Positions 25,204-34,873 of a stretch of DNA of 64,000 nt are shown piece by piece. Position numbers and translations under genes: made by a program. The notes beneath the pieces were generated by a model. It did no database searches, was not told where the DNA came from, and saw nothing but the letters and a program-made list of their open reading frames with translations. The stretch is from NCBI GenBank assembly GCA_029552545.1, contig JAKPDO010000028.1, forward strand, positions 62,001 to 126,000, written 5' to 3'. Origin of the DNA: Planctomycetota bacterium (lineage in GTDB: Bacteria > Planctomycetota > Phycisphaerae > Sedimentisphaerales > Anaerohalosphaeraceae). Positions within the stretch are counted from its first letter, which is position 1. Every line of letters starts with the position of its first letter.

Positions 25204-25661
25204 GTCGAACCGCCCCTACAATTCTCATTGCGGAAGATGATTTTGGACACTTTGCACTGATTCAGAAGAATCTGAAACGAAGTTGTGTTCCCAAGGAAAT
25301 TATTCATTTTCGAAATGGGGAAGAACTGCTCAATTTTCTTTTTCATCAGGGACCGGAGCGGCTGGAAGGCGGACGATATCTGATTTTGATGGACATTCGC
25401 CTGCCGGGGAAAAACGGCATTGAAGTATTACGGTGCATCAAGGAAGACCCCACCTTATATTCCATTCCTGTTTTTATGCTCACCACCTCGACAAATCCGG
25501 CAGATGTGGAGCGAAGTTATGAATTAGGATGCGCCGCTTATATGAACAAGCCGGGCAATTACAGCGAATTTGTCAAATCGGTTGATCGTCTGGGGCATAT
25601 GATTTCTTTGTCGGAGTTTGACTGGCCGCCGCTCAGATACTCCTCCTTCGTATCACGCTGA
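25200..25661 (+). CDS. single-domain response regulator (paralogue of the preceding gene)
   Basis: 153 residues starting at the ATGA overlap. The receiver pattern matches its neighbour: AEDDFGHFALIQKNLKR, the phospho-acceptor in LILMDIRLPGKNGIEVLRCI, MLTTSTNPADVERSYELG and the conserved Lys in YMNKPGNYSEF. The two share the same order of motifs (xIIxFxNGxELLN), so they arose by tandem duplication. No output domain. They may act as a phosphate sink or a two-step relay, which is inference. Confidence 0.88.
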   Translation: MSRTAPTILIAEDDFGHFALIQKNLKRSCVPKEIIHFRNGEELLNFLFHQGPERLEGGRYLILMDIRLPGKNGIEVLRCIKEDPTLYSIPVFMLTTSTNPADVERSYELGCAAYMNKPGNYSEFVKSVDRLGHMISLSEFDWPPLRYSSFVSR

Positions 25662-25729
25662 GTTCCGGAACATTGTTTCCTGGTATGGACTTGATTCCGT
25701 TTTGCATTTGTGGTAAATAGCCATTCCCT

Positions 25730-27124
25730 ATGAAGAAAGAGCAAATCAATCTGATATTGTTTGTTTTAATCGCTTTGACTGCCGGCGGGGCGGCCCGGAA
25801 GGAAACTGCATCTGTCTCTGAGCTTCTCCGGTCGATCAATCCGGCGAAAGAGAAAATCTCCGTAACGGTGGTTCAGGCCGATACAGGACAAACTCTGTTT
25901 TCTCATCAGAGCAGGGAGCCGATGATTCCGGCTTCCAATATGAAGCTGGTTGTTTCGGCGGCTGCGCTGCATTATTTAGGGGCGGAGTATGCTTTTGAAA
26001 CTCGTGTCGGCCTGCTGGACAGTCATTTGGTTGTCATCGGCGGGGGAGACCCGCTGCTGGGCGAACCCGGACTTCACGGGCCGTCAGCGGTTTCTATTTT
26101 TGAGCAAATTGCACAGGACCTTCTCGGTCAGGGCATCAAAACCCTCGACGATGTGATTTTGGATGACACTTTTTTTGACAGCAACCGGGTTCACCCGCAC
26201 TGGCCTCCGGACCAGCTCAATCGATGGTATGCTTGTGAGGTGTCCGGATTGAATTTTAATCGAAATTGCGTTCATCTGACCGTCCGTCGGGGCGGCAAAG
26301 GGGCGATTATCGAACTGGACCCGCCGACAGAATATGTGACGATTGTAAACCAGGTAAAACTGGTTTCTTCCGGAGCCAGTGCAGTCGGTGCTTATCGAAA
26401 TAAAGTCCCCAACGTGTTGACGGTGAAGGGGAATCTTAATCAAAGTACCGGCTTTGATGTGGCCATTGAGAATCCGGCAGGGCTTTTCGGCAGTCTTTTG
26501 TTGGAAAAACTGGCTGAAAAAGGGATTCAGGTTCGCGGAAAACTGGTGCAAAAGTACATTAAAACAGACCCCAATATTCGGGTTTTTCGGGTTTTCCGAA
26601 CTCCTTTATCAGAGGTTCTGAACCGCTCAAACAAAGACAGTTTAGGACTGGCGGCTGAAGCCCTTGTGAAGACCATTTCTGCGGAAAATACGCAAGGGCG
26701 GATTAACGGGGAGTGGCCGCACGGGCTGCATCTGATTCGACGGTATCTGCTGTCGTTGGGGATTCCGGAAGAACAGTTTGTTCTCAAAGACGGCAGCGGT
26801 CTCAGTCGAGAAAATCGGCTTACTTCGGAGGCCATTGTCAAAGTCCTTCAAGACATGTATCAAGGGCCTTGTCGGCAGATTTATGAGTCGTCTCTTTCTC
26901 AGGGAGGAGTAGACGGGACCGCTGAACGGTATTTCCGCGAACCGCCCTATAAGGGAAAAATCGCCGGTAAGACCGGTTTTATCAGCGGTGTAAGGGCTTT
27001 TTCGGGCATTTGTCACAGCCCGCAGGGGGATTTACTTTTCAGCATTTTGACGGAAGGGGGCGGCAGTGAGATGCGCAGCAAAATCAACGACATCACCAAA
27101 GCCGTTTTTGATGGACGCTGGTGA
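25730..27124 (+). CDS. dacB: D-alanyl-D-alanine carboxypeptidase/endopeptidase, PBP4 family
   Basis: 464 residues. A signal sequence (1-22) precedes the mature enzyme. The serine-lysine motif is PASNMKL with S69 and K72, the second motif lies in DGSGLSRENRL, and KTG is in GKTGFISGVRAFSG. The large inserted domains of the S13 family lie between motif one and two (YEFETRV through TEYVTIVN). It trims peptidoglycan stem peptides in the periplasm. Present in a planctomycete-like genome, it supports a peptidoglycan wall. Stands alone after the regulators and converges with the CNNM pair. Confidence 0.9.
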   Translation: MKKEQINLILFVLIALTAGGAARKETASVSELLRSINPAKEKISVTVVQADTGQTLFSHQSREPMIPASNMKLVVSAAALHYLGAEYAFETRVGLLDSHLVVIGGGDPLLGEPGLHGPSAVSIFEQIAQDLLGQGIKTLDDVILDDTFFDSNRVHPHWPPDQLNRWYACEVSGLNFNRNCVHLTVRRGGKGAIIELDPPTEYVTIVNQVKLVSSGASAVGAYRNKVPNVLTVKGNLNQSTGFDVAIENPAGLFGSLLLEKLAEKGIQVRGKLVQKYIKTDPNIRVFRVFRTPLSEVLNRSNKDSLGLAAEALVKTISAENTQGRINGEWPHGLHLIRRYLLSLGIPEEQFVLKDGSGLSRENRLTSEAIVKVLQDMYQGPCRQIYESSLSQGGVDGTAERYFREPPYKGKIAGKTGFISGVRAFSGICHSPQGDLLFSILTEGGGSEMRSKINDITKAVFDGRW

Positions 27125-27129
27125 AAACG

Positions 27130-28134
27130 TTAGGGCAGCTCTCCGGTAAACTCTTCAATTAAATCTCGGAATGTAACCAAGCCGAGAATTTCCTGAGAAT
27201 GGACAGGGGAAGTCTCAGATACGACCAAAGCCAGTGTTTGTTTTTGGCGGCGCATTTGATGCAGAGCGGAAAGAACGGAACAGCCGGCAGATACAGTCAT
27301 AATGGGTTTCAGAAAGGGTTCCAGCGTCTGGAACCCTGCTGAGCATGCGATGACCTCGTACACCTCGATCCATCCTCGTACTTTTTGGGTTGTTTTATCG
27401 TAAACAGGCAGACGGACAAAAGGAGACTGGATTAGCTGGGCAATGATTTGTTCGCTGGTGGTGTAGAGGTCAAGCATCCGGACCTGCCGCCAGGGGGTCA
27501 TCACGGAGGTAACCGGCAGAGAAGGAGTCCGAAGCAGTCGATCCATCATCGATTTTTGGATGTCGCTGAGCAGGCCTTCCTCGCGTGTTTCGTGAAAAAT
27601 CTGCTGAATCTGCTCACGTTGGGTCAAATCTACGGCCTGCGGCATATCAATGGAAGTATGAAAGAACCGGTTTAGCCGTCCTGAAAACCATTTCAGAATG
27701 GAAGTAAGACCGGTTCGGGTAAACAGGTTATAGACAAACCAAATCAGCGGGGACAGCGTGAGCAGAAAAGAATCGGCTCTGTAATAAAAAAGATTTTTGG
27801 GAAGAATGTCCACAAAGATAAATAACAGAGGCGTCATCACGGCACTGGAGTACAGTTCCGCAAGTCCCGGATTTTTTAAACGGGTGTAGAACAAGTAGGC
27901 AGCCAGACTGGTGGCAAAATAGTTCGCCAGGTTATTGGCCATCAGCAGACTGAGAATCAGACCGTGGCTGTCCTGAACTACGTGAGAAAGCAGAAGATGA
28001 AACGGTCTTTTTTGTTCGCAGCCGAGTCGAAGCCGAAAACGGCTGAGCCGATAGGTTCCCGTTTCTGCGCCGGCCATGATTCCGCTCAGACCGACAAGAA
28101 TAACCAGAACCGTTAAAGCGGTAAAAAAGGTCAT
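27130..28134 (-). CDS. CNNM/CBS-domain membrane protein, short form
   Basis: 334 residues. An N-terminal DUF21/CNNM transmembrane domain (helices near 2-22, 60-85, 92-112 and 122-140) is followed by a CBS pair from about residue 190 (VMTPWRQVRMLDLYTT, RLPVYDKTTQKVRGWIEV, LVTFRDLIEEFTGE). It lacks the C-terminal CorC/HlyC domain present in the upstream paralogue. Family members are linked to magnesium and other divalent cation transport. It overlaps that paralogue by ATGA and probably forms a heteromer with it. Confidence 0.85.
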   Translation of the reverse strand: MTFFTALTVLVILVGLSGIMAGAETGTYRLSRFRLRLGCEQKRPFHLLLSHVVQDSHGLILSLLMANNLANYFATSLAAYLFYTRLKNPGLAELYSSAVMTPLLFIFVDILPKNLFYYRADSFLLTLSPLIWFVYNLFTRTGLTSILKWFSGRLNRFFHTSIDMPQAVDLTQREQIQQIFHETREEGLLSDIQKSMMDRLLRTPSLPVTSVMTPWRQVRMLDLYTTSEQIIAQLIQSPFVRLPVYDKTTQKVRGWIEVYEVIACSAGFQTLEPFLKPIMTVSAGCSVLSALHQMRRQKQTLALVVSETSPVHSQEILGLVTFRDLIEEFTGELP

Positions 28135-29417
28135 CGTGATTCCTCCCTGATAGGTTGCTCCGAGGAGGAATGCAGCGTAAGGATAAGCGAGGAAATGCGG
28201 TTCCTGGAGACGTTTTCGACGGTAAAATCAAGATTTTTCCATTGGACTCGATCGCCGGGACGTGCCCTCCGACCAAGCAGGGCAGTCACGAGGCCGCCGA
28301 CAGTTGCCAGATGGCGGTATTCCGGCTCTATTTCCTCCGGTTCTATCCATTCATATAAAGGCAAATCCGCCGCAAGCCGGTAGGTCAACGGTCCAATGAC
28401 CTGAATCGGCTCTTCTTCTTCCGCTGAGTCCGAAGTCGATACGAGTTCTTCGAGCAAGTTCTGCAATGTAACAGAACCGGCGACACCTCCGTATTCATCC
28501 ACTACGACAGCGAATTCTCTTTTTTCTTTTCGAAATGTTTCCAGAAGAGATTCGGCGGTTTTTTGTTCCGGGACAAAAAAAGGGGGGTGCAGCAGAGAAG
28601 AAAGTGGGGCATTTCTCCGCTGCAAAAGGTCCGAAAGATAAAGGACGCCCAGAATGTTATCAATCCGTTCGCGGTAGACGGGCAGATACTTCTGACGAGA
28701 CTGGGCGAACAGTTTTAAGACGGCTGGAAGGGGGGTTTTTTCTTCGCAAGCAGGCATGTCCACACGGGGAACCATTACATGGCGGACTTTCAGGAAACCA
28801 AAATGGACTACTTCCGTTAAAATTCGGTTTTCATCCGGTGTAAGCAAACCCTGACGAGCTGAGGAGTTCAATATCAGATTCAGGTATGCGGCATTCACAG
28901 AGCGCGGTGTCTGATAACACTGATTTCCCAGAAAAAGACGGCAGAACGGACGGACAAATCCAAAGTCCAGAGCGGACATAAGAGGACCGAGCACCTGAAG
29001 TCCCAGCCAGCAGGGCACAGAGGCCCATCGACAGAATCGAGGTGCGTTGGAATAAGCCAGCGATTTTGGAAGCATCTCCCCAAACAGAACCAGAATGATA
29101 AAGAACAGGACGGCACAAAAAGACCCTGCCATCGGATTTACATTCTTCGCAACTTTGAGAGAAAAAACGCTGGCCAGAGAATAAAACGAGACATTGACCA
29201 TCATATTGCCGAAAAGAATAGCGGTCAGAAATCGGCTGGGCTGAAGAAGGAGCTTGTGGACAAGCTGTTCCGTCGGCAAAGCGGATTTCGAAAACAAGGA
29301 CAATTGACGATGAGAAAGATGGAAAAAGGCGGTTTCAGATGCTGAACAGAAGGCCGAACCGCATAACAGGGCTGCCATCAGAAGAAGCCGCCATCCATAT
29401 TGCCACCCTGCTTCCAT
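28131..29417 (-). CDS. CNNM/CBS/CorC-domain membrane protein
   Basis: 428 residues with a DUF21 membrane region (GSAFCSASETAFFHLSHRQL at the N-terminus; the E-T-A-FF motif is typical), a CBS pair (MVPRVDMPACEEKT, YLPVYRERIDNILGVLYLSDLL, VVDEYGGVAGSVTLQNLLEEL) and a C-terminal CorC/HlyC domain (ATVGGLVTALLGRRARPGD). Predicted to take part in divalent-cation efflux or its control. It is the middle gene of a histidine kinase-CNNM-CNNM series, 24 bases after the kinase. Confidence 0.88.
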   Translation of the reverse strand: MEAGWQYGWRLLLMAALLCGSAFCSASETAFFHLSHRQLSLFSKSALPTEQLVHKLLLQPSRFLTAILFGNMMVNVSFYSLASVFSLKVAKNVNPMAGSFCAVLFFIILVLFGEMLPKSLAYSNAPRFCRWASVPCWLGLQVLGPLMSALDFGFVRPFCRLFLGNQCYQTPRSVNAAYLNLILNSSARQGLLTPDENRILTEVVHFGFLKVRHVMVPRVDMPACEEKTPLPAVLKLFAQSRQKYLPVYRERIDNILGVLYLSDLLQRRNAPLSSLLHPPFFVPEQKTAESLLETFRKEKREFAVVVDEYGGVAGSVTLQNLLEELVSTSDSAEEEEPIQVIGPLTYRLAADLPLYEWIEPEEIEPEYRHLATVGGLVTALLGRRARPGDRVQWKNLDFTVENVSRNRISSLILTLHSSSEQPIREESR

Positions 29418-29441
29418 GGAGCAATGTAATCCTGAAAGATT

Positions 29442-30212
29442 TTAAGAGCCGTCCGGCAGCCAGAGCGTAAAAACAGTTCCCCGGCCGCAGACGGATTGAA
29501 CCTCAATAGTTCCGCCGTGATTTTCGAGTACCCTTTTGCAAAAAGCCAATCCAACCCCATTCCCTTTCCGCCGGCCGTGTTTTCCGTCTTTGGTGGTGAA
29601 AAAAGGTTCAAAAATATGGGGGAGCTGCTCCGGAGGAATGCCGCAGCCGGTATCGGAAATAGAGATTTGAATGCCTTTGCCGTGCGGATTGGCACGAATC
29701 TCCAGTCGACCGCCCTTGCCGAGCATGGCTTCCCGAGCATTGAGAATCAGATTGATCAGAACCTGACGCATTCCTATCGGGTCCAGCGGGGCGGAAAGTT
29801 CCTCGGGAATCTCTTTGATGACCCGGATTCCGTCCTTGCGAAAATCACGAGCCATCGTAGAAAAGGCATCTTCGAAGAGCTGCCGAATTGAATAACGAAT
29901 TTTGGCCATTTCCTTTTGGCCGGCCAAAACAGGAACCTGTTGAAGAATTTCTGCGGCCTGGCTGCCGAGTCGAACCGCTTTCTTTAGGGCCTTCTGGATT
30001 AATTCCGTGTCTTCAGAGTCCTGAAGAGCCATCTGGGCATAACTGGTAAGGGGGGTCAGCAGGTTGTTGATTTCGTGAGCCACCATCGCCCACGCCTTGC
30101 CGACCATGGACAATTGTTCCATCTGCTCCAGTTGAGCGGACAATTCCTGATTTTTTCGCTTTACCAGTTCAATCTTTCGGTGCAGACTTTGCCGTTTCTC
30201 TATGGTGTTCAA
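29442..30212 (-). CDS. soluble sensor histidine kinase
   Basis: 256 residues. A coiled-coil N-terminus (about 8-33) leads into the dimerisation and phospho-acceptor domain with H46 in MVAHEINNLLTPL. The catalytic ATPase domain has the N box (LINLILNAREAML), G1 (ISDTGCGIPPEQL), F box (IFEPFFTTKDG) and G2 (GNGVGLAFCKRVL). No sensor domain or membrane helix, so it must receive its signal from a partner. Candidates for cognate regulators are the three single-domain receivers nearby, with the divergent regulator at 30624 the nearest. Confidence 0.9.
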   Translation of the reverse strand: MNTIEKRQSLHRKIELVKRKNQELSAQLEQMEQLSMVGKAWAMVAHEINNLLTPLTSYAQMALQDSEDTELIQKALKKAVRLGSQAAEILQQVPVLAGQKEMAKIRYSIRQLFEDAFSTMARDFRKDGIRVIKEIPEELSAPLDPIGMRQVLINLILNAREAMLGKGGRLEIRANPHGKGIQISISDTGCGIPPEQLPHIFEPFFTTKDGKHGRRKGNGVGLAFCKRVLENHGGTIEVQSVCGRGTVFTLWLPDGS

Positions 30213-30330
30213 CAGGTTTTTCTCCTATTTTAACACAGAGGAACAAGAAAAACTCTTGTCATTTCTCACTATAAAAGATACCCTATCTCTATCAAATAAT
30301 ATCGGTTAACCTGCGATTTTTCTTGAGATT

Positions 30331-30597
30331 ATGGATTATCAGGCCATTCTTGATGAGTTTCTGGAATTGCTGTCGAGTCAAGGGGTGCAGGTTCGACAGG
30401 AATCGATGGGAGGGGGCGGAGGGGGATTGTGTGAAATTCGCGGCCGAATGATATTTTTTCTCGACACCCAGGCCTCTGCTTTGGATAGTGCTGTTCAAGC
30501 CGGCAAAGCGGTTTTAAAGGTAATTGAGGACCCGGAGACGATTTTTCTCAAGCCGGCTGTTCGGGATTTTCTTGACAGGGTCCGACAGATGGAGTGA
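30331..30597 (+). CDS. small conserved-looking hypothetical protein
   Basis: 88 residues without signal or membrane helix. MDYQAILDEFLELLSSQGVQVRQESMG is followed by a poly-Gly stretch (six G in a row), then GLCEIRGRMIFFLDTQASALD and helices VQAGKAVLKVI and AVRDFLDRVRQME. No family recognised. It overlaps the response-regulator unit by possible GTG coupling and is divergent from the histidine kinase, which suggests that it takes part in the same signalling unit, possibly as an accessory factor. Confidence 0.6.
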   Translation: MDYQAILDEFLELLSSQGVQVRQESMGGGGGGLCEIRGRMIFFLDTQASALDSAVQAGKAVLKVIEDPETIFLKPAVRDFLDRVRQME

Positions 30598-30623
30598 AGT
30601 ATAATGAGAGGGAACGGACAATT

Positions 30624-31094
30624 ATGACTCATAATATCGACAATAAATTGCCTTTGGTTTTGGTGGTGGATGACAACCCGCAGAACCTTGAATTGATATT
30701 GGCTTGTCTGGAAGATGTGGAATGCAGGACCATTTCCGCTCCGGACGGATACACGGCCCTCGAGTTGGTAAAAACTCAGCATCCGGATTTGGTCCTGTTG
30801 GATGTAATGATGCCCAAAATCAGCGGGTTCGAAGTCTGCCGGAGAATCAAAAGCAATCCGGAAACGGAAGAAATTCCTGTCATTATGGTCACTGCGCTGA
30901 ATGAATTGGGGGACATCGAGCGTGCGATTCAATCCGGGACGGATGATTTTCTCAGCAAACCCATTAACAAGTGGGAATTGGTAGTTCGTGTTCGCACGAT
31001 GCTGAAGATAAAGCATCTGAGCGACAAACTTGAACGCACGTTGGCTTACTTGAATGAAATTGAAAAAACCTCCGAGGCCGACAGGGGGGGCTAA
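30624..31094 (+). CDS. single-domain response regulator with C-terminal coiled coil
   Basis: 156 residues from the ATG at 30624, preceded by GAGAGGGA; a GTG at 30594 overlapping the preceding stop would add ten residues. The receiver motifs are VVDDNPQNLEL, LVLLDVMMPKISGFEVCRRI, VTALNELGDIERAI and DFLSKPINKWEL. After the receiver, RVRTMLKIKHLSDKLERTLAYLNEIEK forms a short helix as found where a GGDEF or phosphatase domain is missing. It is the best candidate partner of the divergent kinase. Confidence 0.88.
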   Translation: MTHNIDNKLPLVLVVDDNPQNLELILACLEDVECRTISAPDGYTALELVKTQHPDLVLLDVMMPKISGFEVCRRIKSNPETEEIPVIMVTALNELGDIERAIQSGTDDFLSKPINKWELVVRVRTMLKIKHLSDKLERTLAYLNEIEKTSEADRGG

Positions 31095-31390
31095 CCCTCT
31101 TCGTTCTTTTCGGACATTGATTCAAATTCTTCCTATGAAGGTCTTTGGCGGAGAATTTTCCGCGAAGAGGTCATTCCATATCTGCTGATTTACAAAGGAG
31201 TTAAGGAGGCATTCTTTTCTGATACAGTTCCTTTTATCCCGTCAGCCCCTACAGCCGCTAAAATTGGGCGATTCGAGAGGGTTTGGGGCATTTTTTTCAT
31301 TTATCGGGTCTTGGGTGCATTAACCGCCGGTAAGGGCTTGACGATAACACCAGCAGAAAGACTTGCAAAGAACCCCAATAACAACTGTGG
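31095..31390 (+). other. 296-base gap without a recognisable gene
   Basis: Two ribosome-site-like runs (AAAGGAG and AAGGAGG at about 31194-31210) are seen but no open frame of note follows either. No convincing promoter or hairpin was found. It presumably contains the promoter of the TPR gene at 31391. Confidence 0.3.
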
Positions 31391-33022
31391 ATGGTGCTCT
31401 TTATGAGTAAACTGCTTGAGATATTTGGAAAGGCAATTACGGTCGATACGGCCGAGTTAATATGGCATTGGCTTATGACCATTCGTACGCAGCATCAGCC
31501 GGCTCCGCCGCCCTGGCAGAATGAGCTGGATGAGGTGCTGGAACATTTGGGACAGCGGGAATATCGGGTTGCCGGAGAGAAACTCAAACACTATTTATTC
31601 GAGTATCCGGACTGCATTTTCGGACATATGACCGCTGCGTCTCTGTGCTTATATCAAAATGACCTTCAGGAAGCCTATGAGCAGCTCCAAAGTGTCTATC
31701 TGAGGCAGCCGAGCAATACGATGGCGCTGTATGCCATGGGCTATTGCCGGGAACGAATGGGACATTTGAGCGAAGCGATAGAGTTTTACCAGGACTGCAT
31801 CAAATTTAAAAGCCATCTTCAGCTTCCGCGCCTTCGGATGGCGGCTGTTTATTTTCAATCCGGCCGGTTGGATAAAACGGTCCGGGAATATGAAATGCTG
31901 ACTACAGAACACCCGGAAGACATCAGTGCCCACGTCCTTCTGGGGAATCTTTATCTGCTGGACGGAAAAGCCGAACAAGCCATTGACACCTTCAACATGG
32001 CGATTTTATCGCATCCCGATAATTTCCGACAGGACAGCCCCAATGAAGACCTTCAGCAAATGCTCGACAACGGTCTGTATGACGAGGCGGTTGCGAGCAT
32101 CATGGGGCTGATGGAGCAGACAGGGCCTCAGCCGGACTTGTATCTGCATCTGGCGGATATTTACAGTCAGACGGAAAAGTCTGCAGAAGCGGTTGCCCAT
32201 TACGAAAACGCCCTTCGTCTTCAGCCGAATTATCTGGAAGCCGCGATCAAACTGGGGACCCAGTACCTTCGCAATCATCAGTACACCCTTGCGGCAGAAC
32301 AATTCAATCAAGCGGCGGAAATCAATGACGAGATTGTGGATGCATATATGGGACTTTGCAGAGCCCAGTATGCTGCCGGACAGCATGACGAAGCCGAGCA
32401 AACGCTTGCTTTGGGGGCGGCCATCCAGCAGAACAGCGGCCTTCTTTATTCAGAAACGGCTTTGCTTTACTTTCAGGGCGCTCTGGATGCCCACCGCATT
32501 CTTCATGGGGATATTGAGAAGACAACCGTTCAGATTGAAGATGTGCTTTGGGCACACAAAAAGCAAATTGACAGACGGATTAGCTGTGCAGATGTCTATT
32601 ACAAATACGGGATTTTGCTGATGGGCTCAGGGCGTTATGAGGAGGCGGTACAGCATTTTCGAAAAGCCGTTGAAATCAACAGCACTCACTACCGGGCCAG
32701 AACAAAACTGGCTATGTGCTGTTTTGAAATGGGACGCACGGAGGAGGCGCTGCACTGGATAACTACCGAATCACCTCTGGACAGCCGGCTGCTTCAGCTG
32801 CATTACCGAACCGCCATTCTGTTTTGCGATCAAAGGCAATTTACGAGGGCTATGCGGCATCTTAAAGCGGTGTTTCAGCGAGACGATGCGTCAGACCTTT
32901 ACCAGAATATTGAACTTGTTCTGGAAAATCTGGGTCTGATTGACAGAACACTAAGCACATGGAAGCAGCTTTCTGAGATGTCCGAGAACATTTTGCCCCA
33001 GACAACCGGTCCTAAGGAATGA
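31391..33022 (+). CDS. large TPR protein
   Basis: 543 residues, no signal peptide. About eleven TPR-like units span residues 50-530, e.g. NTMALYAMGYCRERMGHLSE, ISAHVLLGNLYLLDGKAEQA, DLYLHLADIYSQTEKSAEA and ADVYYKYGILLMGSGRYEEA. The first 45 residues contain a hydrophobic-Trp segment (LIWHWLMTIRTQ) that may be a monotopic anchor. No catalytic domain. A protein-protein scaffold of unknown role; the ATG at 31403 is an alternative start. Monocistronic. Confidence 0.75.
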   Translation: MVLFMSKLLEIFGKAITVDTAELIWHWLMTIRTQHQPAPPPWQNELDEVLEHLGQREYRVAGEKLKHYLFEYPDCIFGHMTAASLCLYQNDLQEAYEQLQSVYLRQPSNTMALYAMGYCRERMGHLSEAIEFYQDCIKFKSHLQLPRLRMAAVYFQSGRLDKTVREYEMLTTEHPEDISAHVLLGNLYLLDGKAEQAIDTFNMAILSHPDNFRQDSPNEDLQQMLDNGLYDEAVASIMGLMEQTGPQPDLYLHLADIYSQTEKSAEAVAHYENALRLQPNYLEAAIKLGTQYLRNHQYTLAAEQFNQAAEINDEIVDAYMGLCRAQYAAGQHDEAEQTLALGAAIQQNSGLLYSETALLYFQGALDAHRILHGDIEKTTVQIEDVLWAHKKQIDRRISCADVYYKYGILLMGSGRYEEAVQHFRKAVEINSTHYRARTKLAMCCFEMGRTEEALHWITTESPLDSRLLQLHYRTAILFCDQRQFTRAMRHLKAVFQRDDASDLYQNIELVLENLGLIDRTLSTWKQLSEMSENILPQTTGPKE

Positions 33023-33123
33023 ATTTCTCATAAGCTCCGTATAGACAAATTGTTACGGAAAAATCGGTTTTGGTCGAATGCAACATAAGATACATTATAG
33101 GACGTTATAGGGGGGTTCAAAAA

Positions 33124-33158
33124 ATAAAAAAGCCCGCTCTATATTTTATGCGGGCTTT
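33124..33158 (-). terminator. intrinsic terminator of the nfeD-floA operon
   Basis: AAAGCCCGC (33129-33137) pairs with GCGGGCTTT (33150-33158) around a 12-base loop. On the minus strand it is followed by six T residues, downstream of the last gene at 33183; it may also stop the convergent TPR transcript. Confidence 0.8.
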
Positions 33159-33182
33159 ATAGATAACTCCTCACCGGGCCTT

Positions 33183-33776
33183 TCACCGCAGAGCCAGCGG
33201 CTTGCCTAAAATCTCCGATGCGGCTACCAAATATCGCATCTGTTTGGGATTTTTAAGCATTTGCCTCAACAGCCGGATATCGATTCCTGCCTGAACAGGT
33301 AGTTTTTCGGATTTTACCGCTGGTTTGGATGGAGTTGTAAGAACACCCATTTCAATTGGTTTTGCTCTTGGAACTGCTGATTCCGCAACGTCGATTTTTT
33401 CGGGTTTTACCGACTCTTGAGGGAGTCTTGATAAAGATGCGACGGGCAAAGAATGCGCTTCCCGGCCGGAAGTCGGACGAGATAATTTTTGGGAACGCTG
33501 CACTGTCGGTTTGTCTGAGATTTTGGTATACGGCAGCCGTTGGTACTGACGAGGCGGCTTTCTTTGAGCCGTGGGTTTTTCCCGGGCGGTTATTGTCTTG
33601 TCATTCTGTATTTCGCTTTCGCGAAGCTCCTGCTCCTTTTTCTCCGCTTTCTTCTTCAGGGCATTTCCGACCGCGGTCAGTATAGCAAAAATGGCAAGGA
33701 CTATAATCTCGGCGAACTCATCTAATAAACTCTCTATACCCGACAAAATCGGGATGAAATCTCCGACCTGATGCAT
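33183..33776 (-). CDS. hypothetical membrane-anchored basic protein
   Basis: 197 residues. A single hydrophobic helix at about 22-40 (EIIVLAIFAILTAVGNALK) is followed by a Lys/Glu-rich helix, a long low-complexity basic and Pro/Ser-rich linker, and a conserved-looking C-terminal helix pair (IDIRLLRQMLKNPKQMRYLVAASEILGKP). No family recognised. It starts 3 bases after the floA stop in the same operon, so a link with the flotillin-like scaffold is likely. Confidence 0.55.
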   Translation of the reverse strand: MHQVGDFIPILSGIESLLDEFAEIIVLAIFAILTAVGNALKKKAEKKEQELRESEIQNDKTITAREKPTAQRKPPRQYQRLPYTKISDKPTVQRSQKLSRPTSGREAHSLPVASLSRLPQESVKPEKIDVAESAVPRAKPIEMGVLTTPSKPAVKSEKLPVQAGIDIRLLRQMLKNPKQMRYLVAASEILGKPLALR

Positions 33777-33779
33777 TTT

Positions 33780-34817
33780 TTATTCCTCTTTCTTTTCCGT
33801 GCCTCCGCGTGCGATAGAATCCCGCATCGTCGTGTCGGCCTTAATATTCTGCATCCGGTAGTAGTCCATAATGCCGAGGTTGCCCTGACGGAACGCCTCC
33901 GCAATCGCCTTGGGAATTTCCGCTTCAGCCAGGACGACTTTGGCCCGGTTTTCCTCCACGAGGGCTTTCATTTCCTGTTCGCGGGCAACGGCCATTGCGC
34001 GGCGTTTTTCCGCCTCGGCTTTGGCTCGCTTCAGGTCGGCTTCGGCTTGAGCCCCTTGCAGCTGGGCCCCGATGTTTTCACCGACATCGACGTCTGCAAT
34101 ATCAATGGAGAGAATCTCAAAAGCCGTTCCGGCATCCAGCCCCTTATCCAGAACGGATTTGGAGATTTTATCCGGATTTTCCAGAACTTGTTTATGGGTA
34201 ATTGCGCTGCCGATGGTGGTTACAATTCCTTCACCGACGCGGGCGATGATGGTTTCTTCCGTGGCTCCGCCGATGAGCCGGTCGATATTGGCTCGGACAG
34301 TAACCCTTGCCTTGGCTTTCAGCTGAATCCCGTCCTGTGCAACGGCATCGACGGTTTCCTTGTCTTTTCGGGGATCCGGGCAGTCAATCACTTTCGGATT
34401 GACGCTGGTCTGGACGGCATCGAGAATATCTCGTCCGGCCAGGTCGATGGCGGTGGCGACTTTCCAGCTGAGGTTGATGTTGGCTCGGTCGGCGGCTATC
34501 AGGGCTCGAACGACATTGGGAACTCGCCCCCCTGCCAGGTAATGGCTTTCCAGCTGTGAGGTGCTGATATCCAGTCCCGCCTTACAGGCCATAATCCGGC
34601 TTTTGACGATAATTCGAGCATCCACCTTTCGAAAGGTCATTCCGATCAATTCAAGCAGCGAAACATGGGCGCCGGACAGCCAGGCCTGTATCCACAGACT
34701 GCCGTATTTTAAGATGACCATCAGAAAGGCCAGTACAATGATGCCGACAATAATAAAAAGAGCAATTTTGAACTGAACCGGAATTTCCGATAGAATAAGG
34801 TGCTGTAAATTGTTCAT
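33780..34817 (-). CDS. floA: flotillin-like protein FloA
   Basis: 345 residues matching bacterial FloA (UPF0365) over the whole length. One membrane hairpin (about 17-42) is followed by the SPFH-like region ([67 protein letters not shown]) and a helical Ala/Glu/Lys-rich tail ([20 protein letters not shown]). It organises membrane microdomains. The neighbours upstream are two NfeD-type proteins, the classical partners. Confidence 0.95.
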   Translation of the reverse strand: MNNLQHLILSEIPVQFKIALFIIVGIIVLAFLMVILKYGSLWIQAWLSGAHVSLLELIGMTFRKVDARIIVKSRIMACKAGLDISTSQLESHYLAGGRVPNVVRALIAADRANINLSWKVATAIDLAGRDILDAVQTSVNPKVIDCPDPRKDKETVDAVAQDGIQLKAKARVTVRANIDRLIGGATEETIIARVGEGIVTTIGSAITHKQVLENPDKISKSVLDKGLDAGTAFEILSIDIADVDVGENIGAQLQGAQAEADLKRAKAEAEKRRAMAVAREQEMKALVEENRAKVVLAEAEIPKAIAEAFRQGNLGIMDYYRMQNIKADTTMRDSIARGGTEKKEE

Positions 34818-34873
34818 ATCAAATCCTTTCTGAAAAGACCTCCCTTATCAGACAGATTGTTGCTGTTTGCTGT

